DNA of 64,000 bases from Gammaproteobacteria bacterium UBA7803 (GCA_002480525.1 DLCH01000068.1:112543-176542); one strand, 5' to 3'; positions 53,763 to 62,900 are shown, counted from the stretch's first letter. Numbers and translations: made by a program. Notes: a model not told the origin generated them from the sequence alone.

Positions 53763-55808
53763 ATGAACGCCATCCCCCAAAGCGAAGCCCGCGCCATCCA
53801 AGTCCCCGCGCTGGAAACTGTCGACCCGACCAAGAACCTGATTCTGGTTCCGCTGTCGCGGCTGGTGTCGCGCCCGACTGGTCGCAACGTGCGCAAGACC
53901 CCGCGCATGTCCATCCCCGAGCTGGCCGCGAGCATCCAACGTGTCGGCCTGCTGCAAAACCTCATCGTCACCGCGACCGCTGACGACGAACCTTATGAAG
54001 TCGTCGTCGGTGGCCGTCGTCTTGCCGCGTTGAAGCTGCTGGCGAAGAAGCACCGCATCAGCAAAGAATGGGAAGTGCCTTGCTTGCTGGTGGCCGATGG
54101 CACCGCCCGCACGGCCAGCCTCACCGAGAACGTGCAGCGCGAAGCCATGCACCCGGCAGACCAGTTTGAAGCCTTTGCCGCGCTGGTGGCCGAAGGCCGG
54201 CCCATCGAGGACATTGCAGCGGATTTCAGCGTTACGCCGTTGGTGGTGCAGCGCCGCTTGAAGCTGGCGAACGTATCGCCGCGTCTGATGGCCGACTATC
54301 GCGCCGATGCCGTCACGCTCGACCAGTTGATGGCCCTTGCCATCACCGACGATCACGCCGCGCAGGAAACCGCCTTCTACGATGCGCCGACGTGGCAGCG
54401 GCACCCGTCCCAATTGCGCGACCGCCTTACCGAGCGTGAGATTGACGCCTATCGGCATCCACTGGTTCGCTTTGTAGGGCTGGATGCCTACGAAGCTGCA
54501 GGCGGCGGCATCCGCCGCGACCTGTTCGCGGATGATGATGCAGGTGTGTATCTGACCGATGCCGCGCTACTGGAGAAGCTGGCGCAAGACAAGCTGGCCG
54601 GTATTGCCGCCGAGGTGAAGGCCGAAGGCTGGGCATGGGTGGATGCCACGCCGAGCGTGACCCATGCCGACTTGCACGCCTTCCAACGCGTCCCGAGGGA
54701 ACGCCTTGCGGCGAACAAGCGCGAAGCTGCCCGCATCGAGAAGCTGCAAGCCAAGCTGCACGACCTGGCAGAAGCCGTGGATGCTGCGCTGGATGCCGAC
54801 GACGAGGAAAAGGCCGGTGTCTTGCAGGAGAAAGGCGAAGCCTTGGGCGAACAGTTGCAGGCCATCGAGGACAGTTTGCAAGACTACAGCCCGAACGTGA
54901 AGGCCGCAGCCGGTGCCATCGTCACCATCGACCGCAGCGGCGAAGCCGTGATTCATCGCGGCCTGATGCGCGAAGCCGAAGCCAAGGCGCTGCGCACGCT
55001 GGAACGCTTTCGGCAGGGTTTCGGTGGCGCAGACGCTGAAAACGAGGATAAAGCCGAGGACGACGAGCAGCCCAAGGCCGCCGCCATGTCCGACCGGCTG
55101 GCACAGCGGTTGAGCGCCCACCGCACCGCCGTGCTGCAAATCGAAGTCGCCCGGCGTCCGCAAGTGGCGCTGGCTGCGCTGGTGCATGGCATGGTGCAGA
55201 CCGTCTTGCAGAAAAGCCACTACGGCCACGACCTGCCATTGGGCGTGAGCCTGAAGGTGCAAGACCGACTGGAAGGCATGGCCCCGGACTGGCCAGAATC
55301 GCCCGCCGCCGTCGCGCTGCGCGAACTGCAACAGGTAGCAGGCGACGCCTTGCCGGAGGACAGTGCCGAACTGTTCGCCGTGCTGCTGGCGAAGTCGCAG
55401 GATGAACTGGTGCGGTTGCTGGCCGTGTGCGTGGCACCCACGGTAGACGTGGTGACGCTCCGCGCCACCACGCTGCAACCCGGCGCGGAACTAGCGCAGG
55501 CCGTGGGGCTGGACATAGCCGCATGGTGGAAGCCCACCAATGAGGGTTATTTCCGGCATGTGCCGAAAGCCGCGATTCTGGAAGCCGTGGGCGAGTTTGC
55601 ACCGGAGCATGTGACCCGGCTGGCGAAGTTGAAGAAGGCCGACAGTGCCAGCGAAGCCGAACGGCTGGCCGATGGCACCGGCTGGATGCCCGCCATCTTC
55701 CGCACCGAAGGCCCGCAAGAGGTAATGCCGGAAGCAGGCACGGAGCAGGACGGTACGGGAGAAGCTGCCGCCGTGGCGGATGAACCGGCCGAGGCATTGG
55801 CCGCGTGA
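53763..55808 (+). CDS. parB: ParB/RepB/Spo0J-family partition protein, ICE type
   Basis: 681 aa, far longer than chromosomal ParB. N-terminal ParB domain: IPLSRL-like ILVPLSRLVSRPTGRNVRKTPRMSIPELAASIQRVGLLQNLIV, VVVGGRRLAALKLL, then LTENVQREAMHPADQFEAF and HTH-like IEDIAADFSVTPLVVQRRLKLANVSPRL. Long acidic/helical C-terminus (~residues 300-681) of unknown role. AAGGAG precedes ATG 53763. It works with parA (62901) for segregation or regulation of the circular ICE form. Confidence 0.9.
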   Translation: MNAIPQSEARAIQVPALETVDPTKNLILVPLSRLVSRPTGRNVRKTPRMSIPELAASIQRVGLLQNLIVTATADDEPYEVVVGGRRLAALKLLAKKHRISKEWEVPCLLVADGTARTASLTENVQREAMHPADQFEAFAALVAEGRPIEDIAADFSVTPLVVQRRLKLANVSPRLMADYRADAVTLDQLMALAITDDHAAQETAFYDAPTWQRHPSQLRDRLTEREIDAYRHPLVRFVGLDAYEAAGGGIRRDLFADDDAGVYLTDAALLEKLAQDKLAGIAAEVKAEGWAWVDATPSVTHADLHAFQRVPRERLAANKREAARIEKLQAKLHDLAEAVDAALDADDEEKAGVLQEKGEALGEQLQAIEDSLQDYSPNVKAAAGAIVTIDRSGEAVIHRGLMREAEAKALRTLERFRQGFGGADAENEDKAEDDEQPKAAAMSDRLAQRLSAHRTAVLQIEVARRPQVALAALVHGMVQTVLQKSHYGHDLPLGVSLKVQDRLEGMAPDWPESPAAVALRELQQVAGDALPEDSAELFAVLLAKSQDELVRLLAVCVAPTVDVVTLRATTLQPGAELAQAVGLDIAAWWKPTNEGYFRHVPKAAILEAVGEFAPEHVTRLAKLKKADSASEAERLADGTGWMPAIFRTEGPQEVMPEAGTEQDGTGEAAAVADEPAEALAA

Positions 55809-55825
55809 CCCTGCACCGCAGATAG

Positions 55826-56084
55826 GCGCTCCGGTTCCGACCGGGGCGCTTCATGCTGTCGAAACGAAGGACTCCCCCCATTCGCACCAGCTCCAGGCCG
55901 TTCCGCCTTGGAGCTGGCGGTCAAGAATCCGGGCGCGGCGGTAGCCGCGCTCGGATTCAAGGCCCAAGCCAAAACGCCCCTTCGCCGCCTTCGGGCAGGC
56001 GGCGAAGGGGCCGCGCACAAGCAGCCTTGTGCGCGAGAAACCCAAGAAGCCGGCAAGTGCGCCGGCGCATCGCGCCGCCGGTGC
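55826..56084. repeat. Array of six strong hairpins downstream of parB
   Basis: Successive stem-loops: 55826-55849 (GCGCTCCGGT/ACCGGGGCGC), 55887-55917 (CCAGCTCCA/TGGAGCTGG, extended), 55925-55958 (15-bp stem around GGTA), 55981-56006 (TTCGCCGCC/GGCGGCGAA), 56012-56035 (CGCGCACAA/TTGTGCGCG) and 56059-56084 (GCGCCGGCG/CGCCGGTGC). No gene covers them. Confidence 0.7.
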
Positions 56085-56650
56085 TTAGACAGCGCCCCGC
56101 TGCAATGGGCGAGGCTTGTAGGGCTACGCTCAGGTTTGCTGCGGCAGGTTGTGCGAAAGCGTGCCGTCCCCGACGCTGGCAGTTCGCTGCCTGGTCGTCA
56201 CGAAGGACGGTTCACCGACACGCCGCACGGCCATGCCTATGGAGCTTCCACGCCACGCCTCAAGCACGTTGCCGCCTGCGACGGCAGGCGCGTTCTCGCC
56301 CTTGTCCTTGGTGGTTGGCCTTGCCCGCGTCAGGGCGCAAGCCGGTGAAGCCGTCGCGCGGGGATGCCGAGTCGGCCATGTCTCCATTCGGGGGCGGTCG
56401 GCCTGTACGTCCTTGTCTTGTTGTGAATCCTGGCGGGGGCGCGGCTGCGCCTTGGGCTTGATGGTCGCAACCTTCCAGCGAAAACAATTTCCCCTGCGCT
56501 GCGCGCATTCCTCGCGGGACAAATTCTTTTCGCTTCCAGGCTCTCCGCTGCGCTTCGACCGCAAGCGGTGCGGCCAGCCCATCCCCCGCCGGACGGATCA
56601 CAACAAGGACGCACTGGCGCGACCTTGTTCAACCCGAAAGGAGAAACATC
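56085..56650. other. Rest of gene-free leader upstream of DUF736
   Basis: No supported gene in 566 bases. A short stem GCCTGC/GCAGGC lies near 56275-56291, and AAGGAG precedes the DUF736 start. Several open frames cross it on both strands but none has a ribosome site or recognisable sequence. Confidence 0.55.
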
Positions 56651-56965
56651 ATGGCTAACATCGGCACCTTCATCGCAGAGAAAGACGGCTTCACCGGCAC
56701 GCTCCGCACCCTGACGCTCAACGTCAAGGTCAAGCTGGTTCCCAACGACAAGGGCGACACCGAGAACGCCCCCGACTTCCACCTTCAGGCGGCCGGCCAC
56801 GAGATCGGCGCGGCGTGGAAGAAAACCAGCCAGGCCGACCGTCCGTACCTGTCGGTTTCACTCGATGACCCTTCGTTCCCCGCGACGGTCTATGCCCGCC
56901 TGATCGAGAACGAGGACGGCACGCACGACCTGATCTGGTCGCGTAGCAAACCCAAGGCAGCCTGA
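56651..56965 (+). CDS. DUF736 protein
   Basis: 104 aa. DUF736 pattern: NIGTFIAEKDGFTGTLRTLTLNVKVKLVP, AAGHEIGAAWKKTSQADRPYLSVSLDDPSFPATVYARL. Small cytoplasmic protein common on ICEs and Ti/Ri-type plasmids; function unknown. ATG 56651 with AAAGGAGAAACATC. Confidence 0.93.
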   Translation: MANIGTFIAEKDGFTGTLRTLTLNVKVKLVPNDKGDTENAPDFHLQAAGHEIGAAWKKTSQADRPYLSVSLDDPSFPATVYARLIENEDGTHDLIWSRSKPKAA

Positions 56966-56976
56966 CGGCCGCCTAC

Positions 56977-57004
56977 CGCGCCCCGCCCATTGCGGCGGGG
57001 CGCG
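56977..57004. terminator. Hairpin after DUF736
   Basis: CGCGCCCCGCC (56977-56987) pairs with GGCGGGGCGCG (56994-57004) around a 6-base loop, 12 bases after the DUF736 stop and between converging genes. No T-tract. Confidence 0.6.
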
Positions 57005-57036
57005 GCATCTCTCAGTTCCAATCGCTCGCCTGAGCG

Positions 57037-58056
57037 TTAGGCGAGCGCAATCTTCCGATCTACGCCGCAAAAATCAGCGATCACCCCAACCACCGCCTGC
57101 GCCTGTGAAGGCAGTGCGGATGGCGTGGGAGCTTGGGGAGAGAAGGCTGCGGACTCTAACGCAAGTGCCACATCGAACGCCGCTGACCCCGTTAGGTTTC
57201 TGGCGAAGAACTCGGCCAACAGATCGGCTTTGACGTTACTAGCCTGTTGCTGAAGTTCCTGTTGTAGCGTATCAGCGAGACCAGGTTGAGCCGCAACACC
57301 TTCCACTAGTGCTGCCGCCATGCGACCGACCTTCTCCGTGAAAGCCTGCCCTGATACGCCGTAGCGTATTCCACGCTCGATGATCTGACGGCGTTGCTCC
57401 TGATCCTCAGCAATGAATTCCCTGAGGATGAAGTCCATCGCGATCATGAAATGCGAGCATGAGGCATAGAAGAGTCTCCACGCCCGATTTCCGGAGGCGA
57501 TCTGGGTCAATAAATATTCGATGTCTTCAAGCCAGGCGTTGCATCCGTCGAAGTTCAAGGAGTGAAGCAGGCGAGATTTGCTTTCCTCATACCTGCCACG
57601 CCAGTCACCACTCAATCGGCCTAGAGAGCCCGATTCAAGATCCGCAAGGAAATCTTCCTCGGTGATGCGCTCCTTGTGGCTGCGTGCGCTATTGGTTAAT
57701 CGAGAAAGAAACTTGCCATCCAATACCCGGACATCGTGTTGGAGGCCAAACTCGCGAACATCCGGCCTAGAATCCGTTGTCGCGACAATGCACGAGTCAA
57801 GATCTAGAACTGACTGCAGGCCCTTTGCCCAAAAAATGCGTTCGAGAGCCTGCGGTGTCTTCTTGTTCTTGATGTCGACGCAGATGCGTTCTCTGCTGAG
57901 AGGCGAATTGCGCGCGTATAGCCACAGATCGACATCCGTCACATCGAATCGATGGAATGTAAACTTGATGCCTCTGGCAACATAGTAGCCAATGCTTAGG
58001 AAATAATTCCGCAGTGCTTCCTCGGCGACAGAGCCCTTTAGTGGTTGGCTTTTCAT
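57037..58056 (-). CDS. PD-(D/E)xK-like nuclease-type protein of unknown family
   Basis: 339 aa. N-terminus SVAEEALRNYFLSIGYYVARG, then DVDLWLYARNSPLSRERICVDIKNKKTPQALERIFWAKGL: Asp...Asp-x-Lys spacing as in restriction-fold (Mrr-like) nucleases. The C-terminal ~190 residues are helical and unrecognised. ATG overlaps the upstream stop (ATGA), so it is coupled to the 58053 gene. Base composition is lower in GC than flanking backbone, suggesting recent acquisition. Confidence 0.65.
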   Translation of the reverse strand: MKSQPLKGSVAEEALRNYFLSIGYYVARGIKFTFHRFDVTDVDLWLYARNSPLSRERICVDIKNKKTPQALERIFWAKGLQSVLDLDSCIVATTDSRPDVREFGLQHDVRVLDGKFLSRLTNSARSHKERITEEDFLADLESGSLGRLSGDWRGRYEESKSRLLHSLNFDGCNAWLEDIEYLLTQIASGNRAWRLFYASCSHFMIAMDFILREFIAEDQEQRRQIIERGIRYGVSGQAFTEKVGRMAAALVEGVAAQPGLADTLQQELQQQASNVKADLLAEFFARNLTGSAAFDVALALESAAFSPQAPTPSALPSQAQAVVGVIADFCGVDRKIALA

Positions 58057-59306
58057 CGCTTGAGCCCGCCGGTTCGAATTTCTTGGAGCAGGTTGCGCGC
58101 CTTCAGTTTCACTGCCTCTGTGGCATTTTTCCGCTGCACCTCTCGATTCAATTCCGGCGCGATGTATTCAGTGATACGTGCACCAGGAATATGCGAAACG
58201 CTCTCGGCCGTTATGTCGCCATCTTCGATTACGGCGAGTGCAAGACGCCCCACTTCCGGCTTCAGGAGCCTCATGCTGAACATGCCGTTATCAGCAGGTG
58301 TCACGGCGACGACGCCTTTGAGCTCAAGGGCCTGATAGTCGCTTCCAATAGCGGTGGCGGGACCGACGCTATGGCCTGCGATCAGCTTATTCATGAGTGC
58401 CGAAACCATCTGGATACGGCCACGGTAATAGCTGCTGACGGTCATCCCGTAGGTGAGCGAGGCTACCAGCGCCTTGGCCAAATCCAACGCGTCGTCCGCA
58501 ATGGAGTTGCTGAATTTGGAGAATGCAGCCGGACGGGTAACGAAGTAGCTCTTTCCCTGATCATTACCCACGACGCTGACATCGAATAGACCAATGGAGT
58601 GAAGGCGTGCGAAAAGATCCTGCCCGAGAATCCTGTTGACCGTCTCCAATGGTAGGCAGCCTGTTTCTTGAAGCTTCTGATTCACTTCTGTCAGAAGCGC
58701 AGCCTCGGGGGCTTTCAAGGTTGATAGAATTGCATTGACCTTCCGCGCATCATCGCGCCGGAACAGGTTGCCATTGAAAAGTAATTTCTCTTGAGCCGAG
58801 ATCGGCTCAGAGTCAAAGAAGCCGATGTTGGTCGCAAGATCCAGCGTATCGCCGACTTCCTTGCGTGAAAGCTTCAAATTATCGGAAACGACCTCGGCGA
58901 TAGCTTTGTCCGTCGTGGGCGTCTCGGAGGCAATCTCTGATACGAAGATTACGGCTTCTTCATGTGCCTCGTGGCTGCTTTCATCGAAAATTCTGGATGT
59001 GTGCTCGAGCACGCTATGTCCAGTCAAACCGAGGACTTCCACCCCCCCGCTGCCCGGCAGGATTAGCTTTTGTCGCGCGAGTTCGGCAACGATTGCAGGG
59101 AGTTCCGTTTTGGGGCTGATGTGGTTGGCACGTGCGAGGGCTTCTAGGCGTTGTTGCGTGACAACGCTTTGCCTTTCCGCGGAGATTGCGGACAACAACG
59201 TGCCACTTTTCCCAGCGAAGGCGATCGAGTCAAAATCTTGGTTCGTTGTTGCTTGAAGTTTTCTTGCGTGGTGCAGCAACCACGCGCCTTGGGTCTTCTT
59301 ATCCAT
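58053..59306 (-). CDS. Uncharacterised helix-rich protein, partner of the nuclease-like gene
   Basis: 417 aa from ATG 59306 (GGGA five bases upstream; ATG 59312 also possible). Repeated winged-helix-like segments: AIVAELARQKLIL, AEVVSDNLKLSRKEVGDTLDLATNIGFFD and NRILGQDLFARLHSIGLFDV, suggesting a DNA-binding or assembly scaffold. No ATPase or catalytic motif that I can see. Middle gene of a three-gene minus-strand unit, overlapping the XRE gene by 8 bases. Confidence 0.6.
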   Translation of the reverse strand: MDKKTQGAWLLHHARKLQATTNQDFDSIAFAGKSGTLLSAISAERQSVVTQQRLEALARANHISPKTELPAIVAELARQKLILPGSGGVEVLGLTGHSVLEHTSRIFDESSHEAHEEAVIFVSEIASETPTTDKAIAEVVSDNLKLSRKEVGDTLDLATNIGFFDSEPISAQEKLLFNGNLFRRDDARKVNAILSTLKAPEAALLTEVNQKLQETGCLPLETVNRILGQDLFARLHSIGLFDVSVVGNDQGKSYFVTRPAAFSKFSNSIADDALDLAKALVASLTYGMTVSSYYRGRIQMVSALMNKLIAGHSVGPATAIGSDYQALELKGVVAVTPADNGMFSMRLLKPEVGRLALAVIEDGDITAESVSHIPGARITEYIAPELNREVQRKNATEAVKLKARNLLQEIRTGGLKR

Positions 59307-59592
59307 GAACATCCCGTTGCTTGATAGATAGCAGCTCTTGTTCTATTTGCTTAAGCACACGCCTTACCTTGTCCATGTCGTCGCCTGCATAGGCCAGAGT
59401 CAGCAACGTGAGCGGATGCACGTCCATGACCTTGCACAGTTCGGTCAGCTTGTGCATGGTCGGGCTTTTCAAGTCGCGCTCCAGCGAACTCATGTAGGTA
59501 CGGCTGGACACGTCGGAGAACGCTTCCTGGCTCAAGCCGCGCGCCTTCCTGACTGTCCGTATCGCCGTCGCCAATGAGTGTTTCGCTGCCAC
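59299..59592 (-). CDS. XRE-family transcriptional regulator
   Basis: 97 aa from GTG 59592 (AGGGGA upstream; ATG 59631 in frame). Helix-turn-helix: LATAIRTVRKARGLSQEAFSDVSSRTYMSSLERDLKSPTMHKLTELCKVMDVHPLTLLTLAY. Such regulators are common at this place in Tn4371-type elements. It heads the XRE-unknown-nuclease unit and may control it and the ICE. Confidence 0.87.
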   Translation of the reverse strand: MAAKHSLATAIRTVRKARGLSQEAFSDVSSRTYMSSLERDLKSPTMHKLTELCKVMDVHPLTLLTLAYAGDDMDKVRRVLKQIEQELLSIKQRDVHG

Positions 59593-59909
59593 CAACTTGG
59601 TTTCCCCTAGAAAACCAAGATGACAGCTCATTGCACCCAATAGGGCTACAATCTATAGTATTCATTCCTGCTGAGCAATCCGCCTCATGCTTTTACGGAA
59701 ATCCGCAACTGCGGATTTAGCCGGAGCCAGAGAGTTACTTCCGTGCCTTTCCTGACCCTCACAATTGCGCTTCTGCGTTTCTGTGCATGTACGGATTCGA
59801 TGGCTTGCGCCTTCGTGCTTTCCCGCCAAAGCACGCAGCCGCTTCAGCGGTTCCGCGCTTCGGTGGAAAAGCGTACCCGTGCATCTTCGGATGCGTGGGG
59901 ATTCGGGGC

Positions 59910-60260
59910 ATGACCCAGCCGCTCGTCACCGCTGAACAGCGGGCGCAACTGCTGGCCGTCGGCGCGGCACGCACCGCTGGCCGGAGCATCGACCCGATGC
60001 CGGCGGTGCGACTGTTCACCCCTGACGCGCACGCCACCTGGCTGCTAGCCGCGCTTGACCCGGACGACGGTGATACGGCCTGGGGACTGATCGACCTGGG
60101 TATCGGCCTGCCGACGTTGGGAACGGTGAAGCTATCCGATCTGGCATCCATCGTCGGGCCGAGCCAGCATCCGGTGATGCGTGATCTCTACTTTCTGGCA
60201 GAGCGCCCGCTGTCGGAGTACGTCCGACGGGCGCAGGAGAACGGCTCGATCACGGATTGA
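59910..60260 (+). CDS. DUF2958 protein
   Basis: 116 aa from ATG 59910. DUF2958 blocks: DPMPAVRLFTPDAHATWLLAALDPDDGDTAWGLIDLGIGLPTLGTVKLSDLASIVGP, RDLYFLAERPLSEYV. Small ICE/plasmid protein, function unknown. The upstream 318 bases from 59593 hold no gene that I can support. Confidence 0.88.
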   Translation: MTQPLVTAEQRAQLLAVGAARTAGRSIDPMPAVRLFTPDAHATWLLAALDPDDGDTAWGLIDLGIGLPTLGTVKLSDLASIVGPSQHPVMRDLYFLAERPLSEYVRRAQENGSITD

Positions 60261-60608
60261 GCGGCCACGAAGACAGAGAAGGCCGAGCCAAGGCGAGCAC
60301 ATTGTGACTATTTCGGTCTTGGTCAAGACCGAATAGATCTTGCTCGGCTTTATTGCACGAAATCGGTGCGTGCCTGACCGAAACAGACATGATCTTTGGC
60401 GCGGGTTTCGGCACGGTGCCTGATGCTGACTCCGATTTTCTGGCGTTTCAGCCGTCGCATCGAGACGATTTTCGCAATGCTTCGGAGCCAATCGGTCTTG
60501 ACACCTGCCACATCAGTTCACCCCGACCCGATGACAGCTTGATGGCGATTCGATAGCTCCGTACGGCGAAATCCGTGGCGACGTTCCTGCTACACGGGAG
60601 GTTGCGTC
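60261..60608. other. Gene-free gap with a perfect inverted repeat
   Basis: No supported gene in 348 bases. TTCGGTCTTG-GT-CAAGACCGAA at 60312-60333 is a perfect 10-bp inverted repeat with flanking CTAT/ATAG-like bases; a partial copy TCGGTCTTGAC occurs near 60493. It may be an operator or terminator between DUF2958 and DUF2285. Confidence 0.6.
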
Positions 60609-61379
60609 ATGGCCGAAGCGAGCGCCGAGCATTGGTATCCCACCGCCGCCTATCTCTACACACTGCACCTCGACGGCCCGGCACTGGCCTGGGAGTACCT
60701 GCGACGGAATCCCGATTACCGCCGCGACTGGCTGCGCCGTCGTCGCCGGCCGGACGCGGCGCAGGCTTGGGGCCTGCGCCTGCTGGAAGATCCCGCCCTG
60801 GATGCGCGGGACGCGCATCCGGCCTGGTTCCCCGATCACGATGCCGTGGTGCAGCTTCTTCCCGATGCCGATCCACCGCCCGAAGCCGCTGTCTTCGAAT
60901 TCTGGCGCGTGCCTGGCCGCAAGCAACTGATCCACGATGGCAAGCGCCTGGTGCTGGTGTCGCACTGGCCCGGCTGCTGCTTGCGGCTCGCACTTGCGCC
61001 CGGCCTGGAAGACGGCATGGCGTATCTCTACGCCACCCGTGCTTGCGCCGCGCCTTGCGCGCGCTATCGCACGCTGGCGGCCGAGCTGGATGCGCTGTCC
61101 GCCGCGACCGTGGCCGCGCCTGCGGCAGCGGCCCGCTCCCGGCCTACGCCGTCCGCGGTGCTGGAGCTACACAGCTTGCAGGCGCTCGACGCGACCCTGG
61201 CGGGCGCATCCTTACGCGAGGTGGCCGAAGGACTGTTCGGCACCGATATCGTCGTGGCCGATTGGCACAAGGACAGCGCCTTGCGCGCCCGCGTGCGCCG
61301 GCTGGTGCGGCGTGGCGAGGCGTTGATGCGCGGCGGCTATCGCAGCCTGGCGCAGCTTCCGCCAGTTGCATCGCAGTAA
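60609..61379 (+). CDS. DUF2285 protein with N-terminal DUF6499-like domain
   Basis: 256 aa. N-terminus WYPTAAYLYTLHLDGPALAWEYLRRNPDYRRDW, central EFWRVPGRKQLIHDGKRLVL, and C-terminal DUF2285 with HTH-like DATLAGASLREVAEGLFGTDIVVADWHKDSALRARVRRLVRRGEALMRGGY. Probably a DNA-binding regulator of ICE genes. GGGAGG precedes ATG 60609. Confidence 0.88.
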   Translation: MAEASAEHWYPTAAYLYTLHLDGPALAWEYLRRNPDYRRDWLRRRRRPDAAQAWGLRLLEDPALDARDAHPAWFPDHDAVVQLLPDADPPPEAAVFEFWRVPGRKQLIHDGKRLVLVSHWPGCCLRLALAPGLEDGMAYLYATRACAAPCARYRTLAAELDALSAATVAAPAAAARSRPTPSAVLELHSLQALDATLAGASLREVAEGLFGTDIVVADWHKDSALRARVRRLVRRGEALMRGGYRSLAQLPPVASQ

Positions 61380-61490
61380 GGGGGACGTTTTGCAGTCCCT
61401 GCAATTCGTCCCTTAGCAGGAAGCCCGGATTTCTCGAAAGTGCCTCTATCCGGTCGCGTGGTGTGGCCGGGCTTGATGGAGGACCATCCC

Positions 61491-61775
61491 ATGCGACCCG
61501 CTCCCTTGCGGCCTGCCGCCGCTGCTGTCGCTGCGCCCGCGCAGCCCCAACGCTACCTGACCAACGACGAAGCCGCCGACTACCTGCGCCTTTCGCCGCG
61601 CACGCTGGAAAAGCAGCGCGTGATCGGCGGCGGGCCGAAATTCCGCAAGTTCGGCCGCCGCGTCATGTACGCGGTGTCCGACCTCGACGCCTGGGCCGAT
61701 GCGCGCAGCTACGCGGCTACGTCCGATCCCGAGTACGCCGAGCGCCACGCGGGCGACTACCGTGATGGTCGCTGA
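61491..61775 (+). CDS. AlpA-type helix-turn-helix/excisionase-like protein
   Basis: 94 aa from ATG 61491 with GGAGG. MerR/AlpA-like fold: YLTNDEAADYLRLSPRTLEKQRVIGGGPKFRKFGRRVMYAVSDLDAWADAR. Placed directly before repA; likely regulates repA or takes part in excision. Confidence 0.87.
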   Translation: MRPAPLRPAAAAVAAPAQPQRYLTNDEAADYLRLSPRTLEKQRVIGGGPKFRKFGRRVMYAVSDLDAWADARSYAATSDPEYAERHAGDYRDGR

Positions 61776-61789
61776 CCTTCGGCGCGTGG

Positions 61790-62647
61790 ATGGCCTTCGC
61801 CATGCCCAGCCCGCCAGGGCAAGCCTTGCCGCAGCGCGAACAACTCGACCTGTTCCGCGCGCTGCCGGGCGACATGGCGCCGCGCGACAGCCAGGACTTG
61901 ATGGCCTTTCCGTTCTTTTCGCTCGCCAAGTCGCGGCGCACAACGCCGATCGACTTTCGCACTGGCGGTATCACCATCCGCGTGGAAGGCACGCAGGAGC
62001 ATGGCATCGCCACGATCTGGGATGCCGACATCCTGATCTGGGCCGCCAGCCAGATCGTGGAAGCCCGCGATGCGGGCATACCGACCTCGCGGCTGATGCA
62101 GGTGCGCCCCTACGAGATCCTGCGCTTCATCGGGCGCGGTACGTCGCTGCGCGACTACCAGCGCCTGAAAGCGGCGCTCGACCGGCTGCAATCGACCACG
62201 GTGGCCACGTCCATCCGCGAAACCACGGGAAGGCGTTTGCACCGCTTCTCGTGGATCAACGAGTGGAAGGAACTGGCCGATGCCAGCGGCACGCCGCTGG
62301 GCATCGAACTGATCCTGCCGGACTGGTTCTATGCGGGCGTGGTGGACGCGGCCCTGGTGCTGACCATCGACCCGACGTATTTCCGGCTCACCGGTGGCAT
62401 CGAACGCTGGCTGTACCGATTGGTGCGCAAGCATGGCGGGCGGCAAGAACACGGCTGGCAATTCGACTTTCAGCACCTGTACCGCAAGTCGGGCAGCGTA
62501 GCGCGCTTCTACGACTTCGCCGCCGATTTGCGCGCCCTGGTGGCGCGGCAATCGTTGCCCGGCTACGTCTTGGGCATCGAGCGGATGCCTGGCGAGAAAA
62601 CCGAGCTGCTGACCTTCCGGCCCGTGCTGCCTACGGCACGGGGATAA
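61790..62647 (+). CDS. repA: Replication initiator protein A
   Basis: 285 aa from ATG 61790 (ATG 61802 is also in frame). RepA of ICE/plasmid type: DLMAFPFFSLAKSRRTTPIDFRTGGITIRVEGTQEHGIATIWDADILIWAASQ, SRLMQVRPYEILRFIGRGTSLRDYQRLKAALDRLQ, then YRKSGSVARFYDFAADLRALVA. It should initiate replication at the iterons just downstream, supporting a replicating excised ICE. Confidence 0.9.
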   Translation: MAFAMPSPPGQALPQREQLDLFRALPGDMAPRDSQDLMAFPFFSLAKSRRTTPIDFRTGGITIRVEGTQEHGIATIWDADILIWAASQIVEARDAGIPTSRLMQVRPYEILRFIGRGTSLRDYQRLKAALDRLQSTTVATSIRETTGRRLHRFSWINEWKELADASGTPLGIELILPDWFYAGVVDAALVLTIDPTYFRLTGGIERWLYRLVRKHGGRQEHGWQFDFQHLYRKSGSVARFYDFAADLRALVARQSLPGYVLGIERMPGEKTELLTFRPVLPTARG

Positions 62648-62670
62648 GTGCGGGAAAACCTGTGGATTCA

Positions 62671-62736
62671 CTCGTGCTATCAGGCAACAGGAGGCTCGTG
62701 CTATCAGGCAACACATCCTCGTGCTATCAGGCACAA
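62671..62736. repeat. Three iterons, candidate oriV
   Basis: CTCGTGCTATCAGGCAACA at 62671-62689 and 62695-62713, and CTCGTGCTATCAGGCACAA at 62718-62736: two identical and one with 17-base identity, spaced 24 and 23 bases. They start 24 bases after the repA stop, followed by an AT-rich stretch (62790-62815, TAACATACCTAACAAGAAAT). Confidence 0.85.
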
Positions 62737-62900
62737 AAATCGGCTGAAAACCCGCGCCATTGCTGGCTTTGCGCGCCCTCTAACATACCTAACAAGAAAT
62801 ACATAACTTTTAGTAGAAGCGCGCCGCTTCGGTGGACAACTGCGAAACGGCACCACGCGCAACAGCCAAAGCCCGGCTTTCCAACCCGGAGGGCCGCGCC

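Noticed and set aside
55826..56650. Protein-coding genes in the open frames downstream of parB
   Set aside because: Several frames of 100-200 residues overlap on both strands, but none has a ribosome site or recognisable sequence, and the stretch is full of hairpins.
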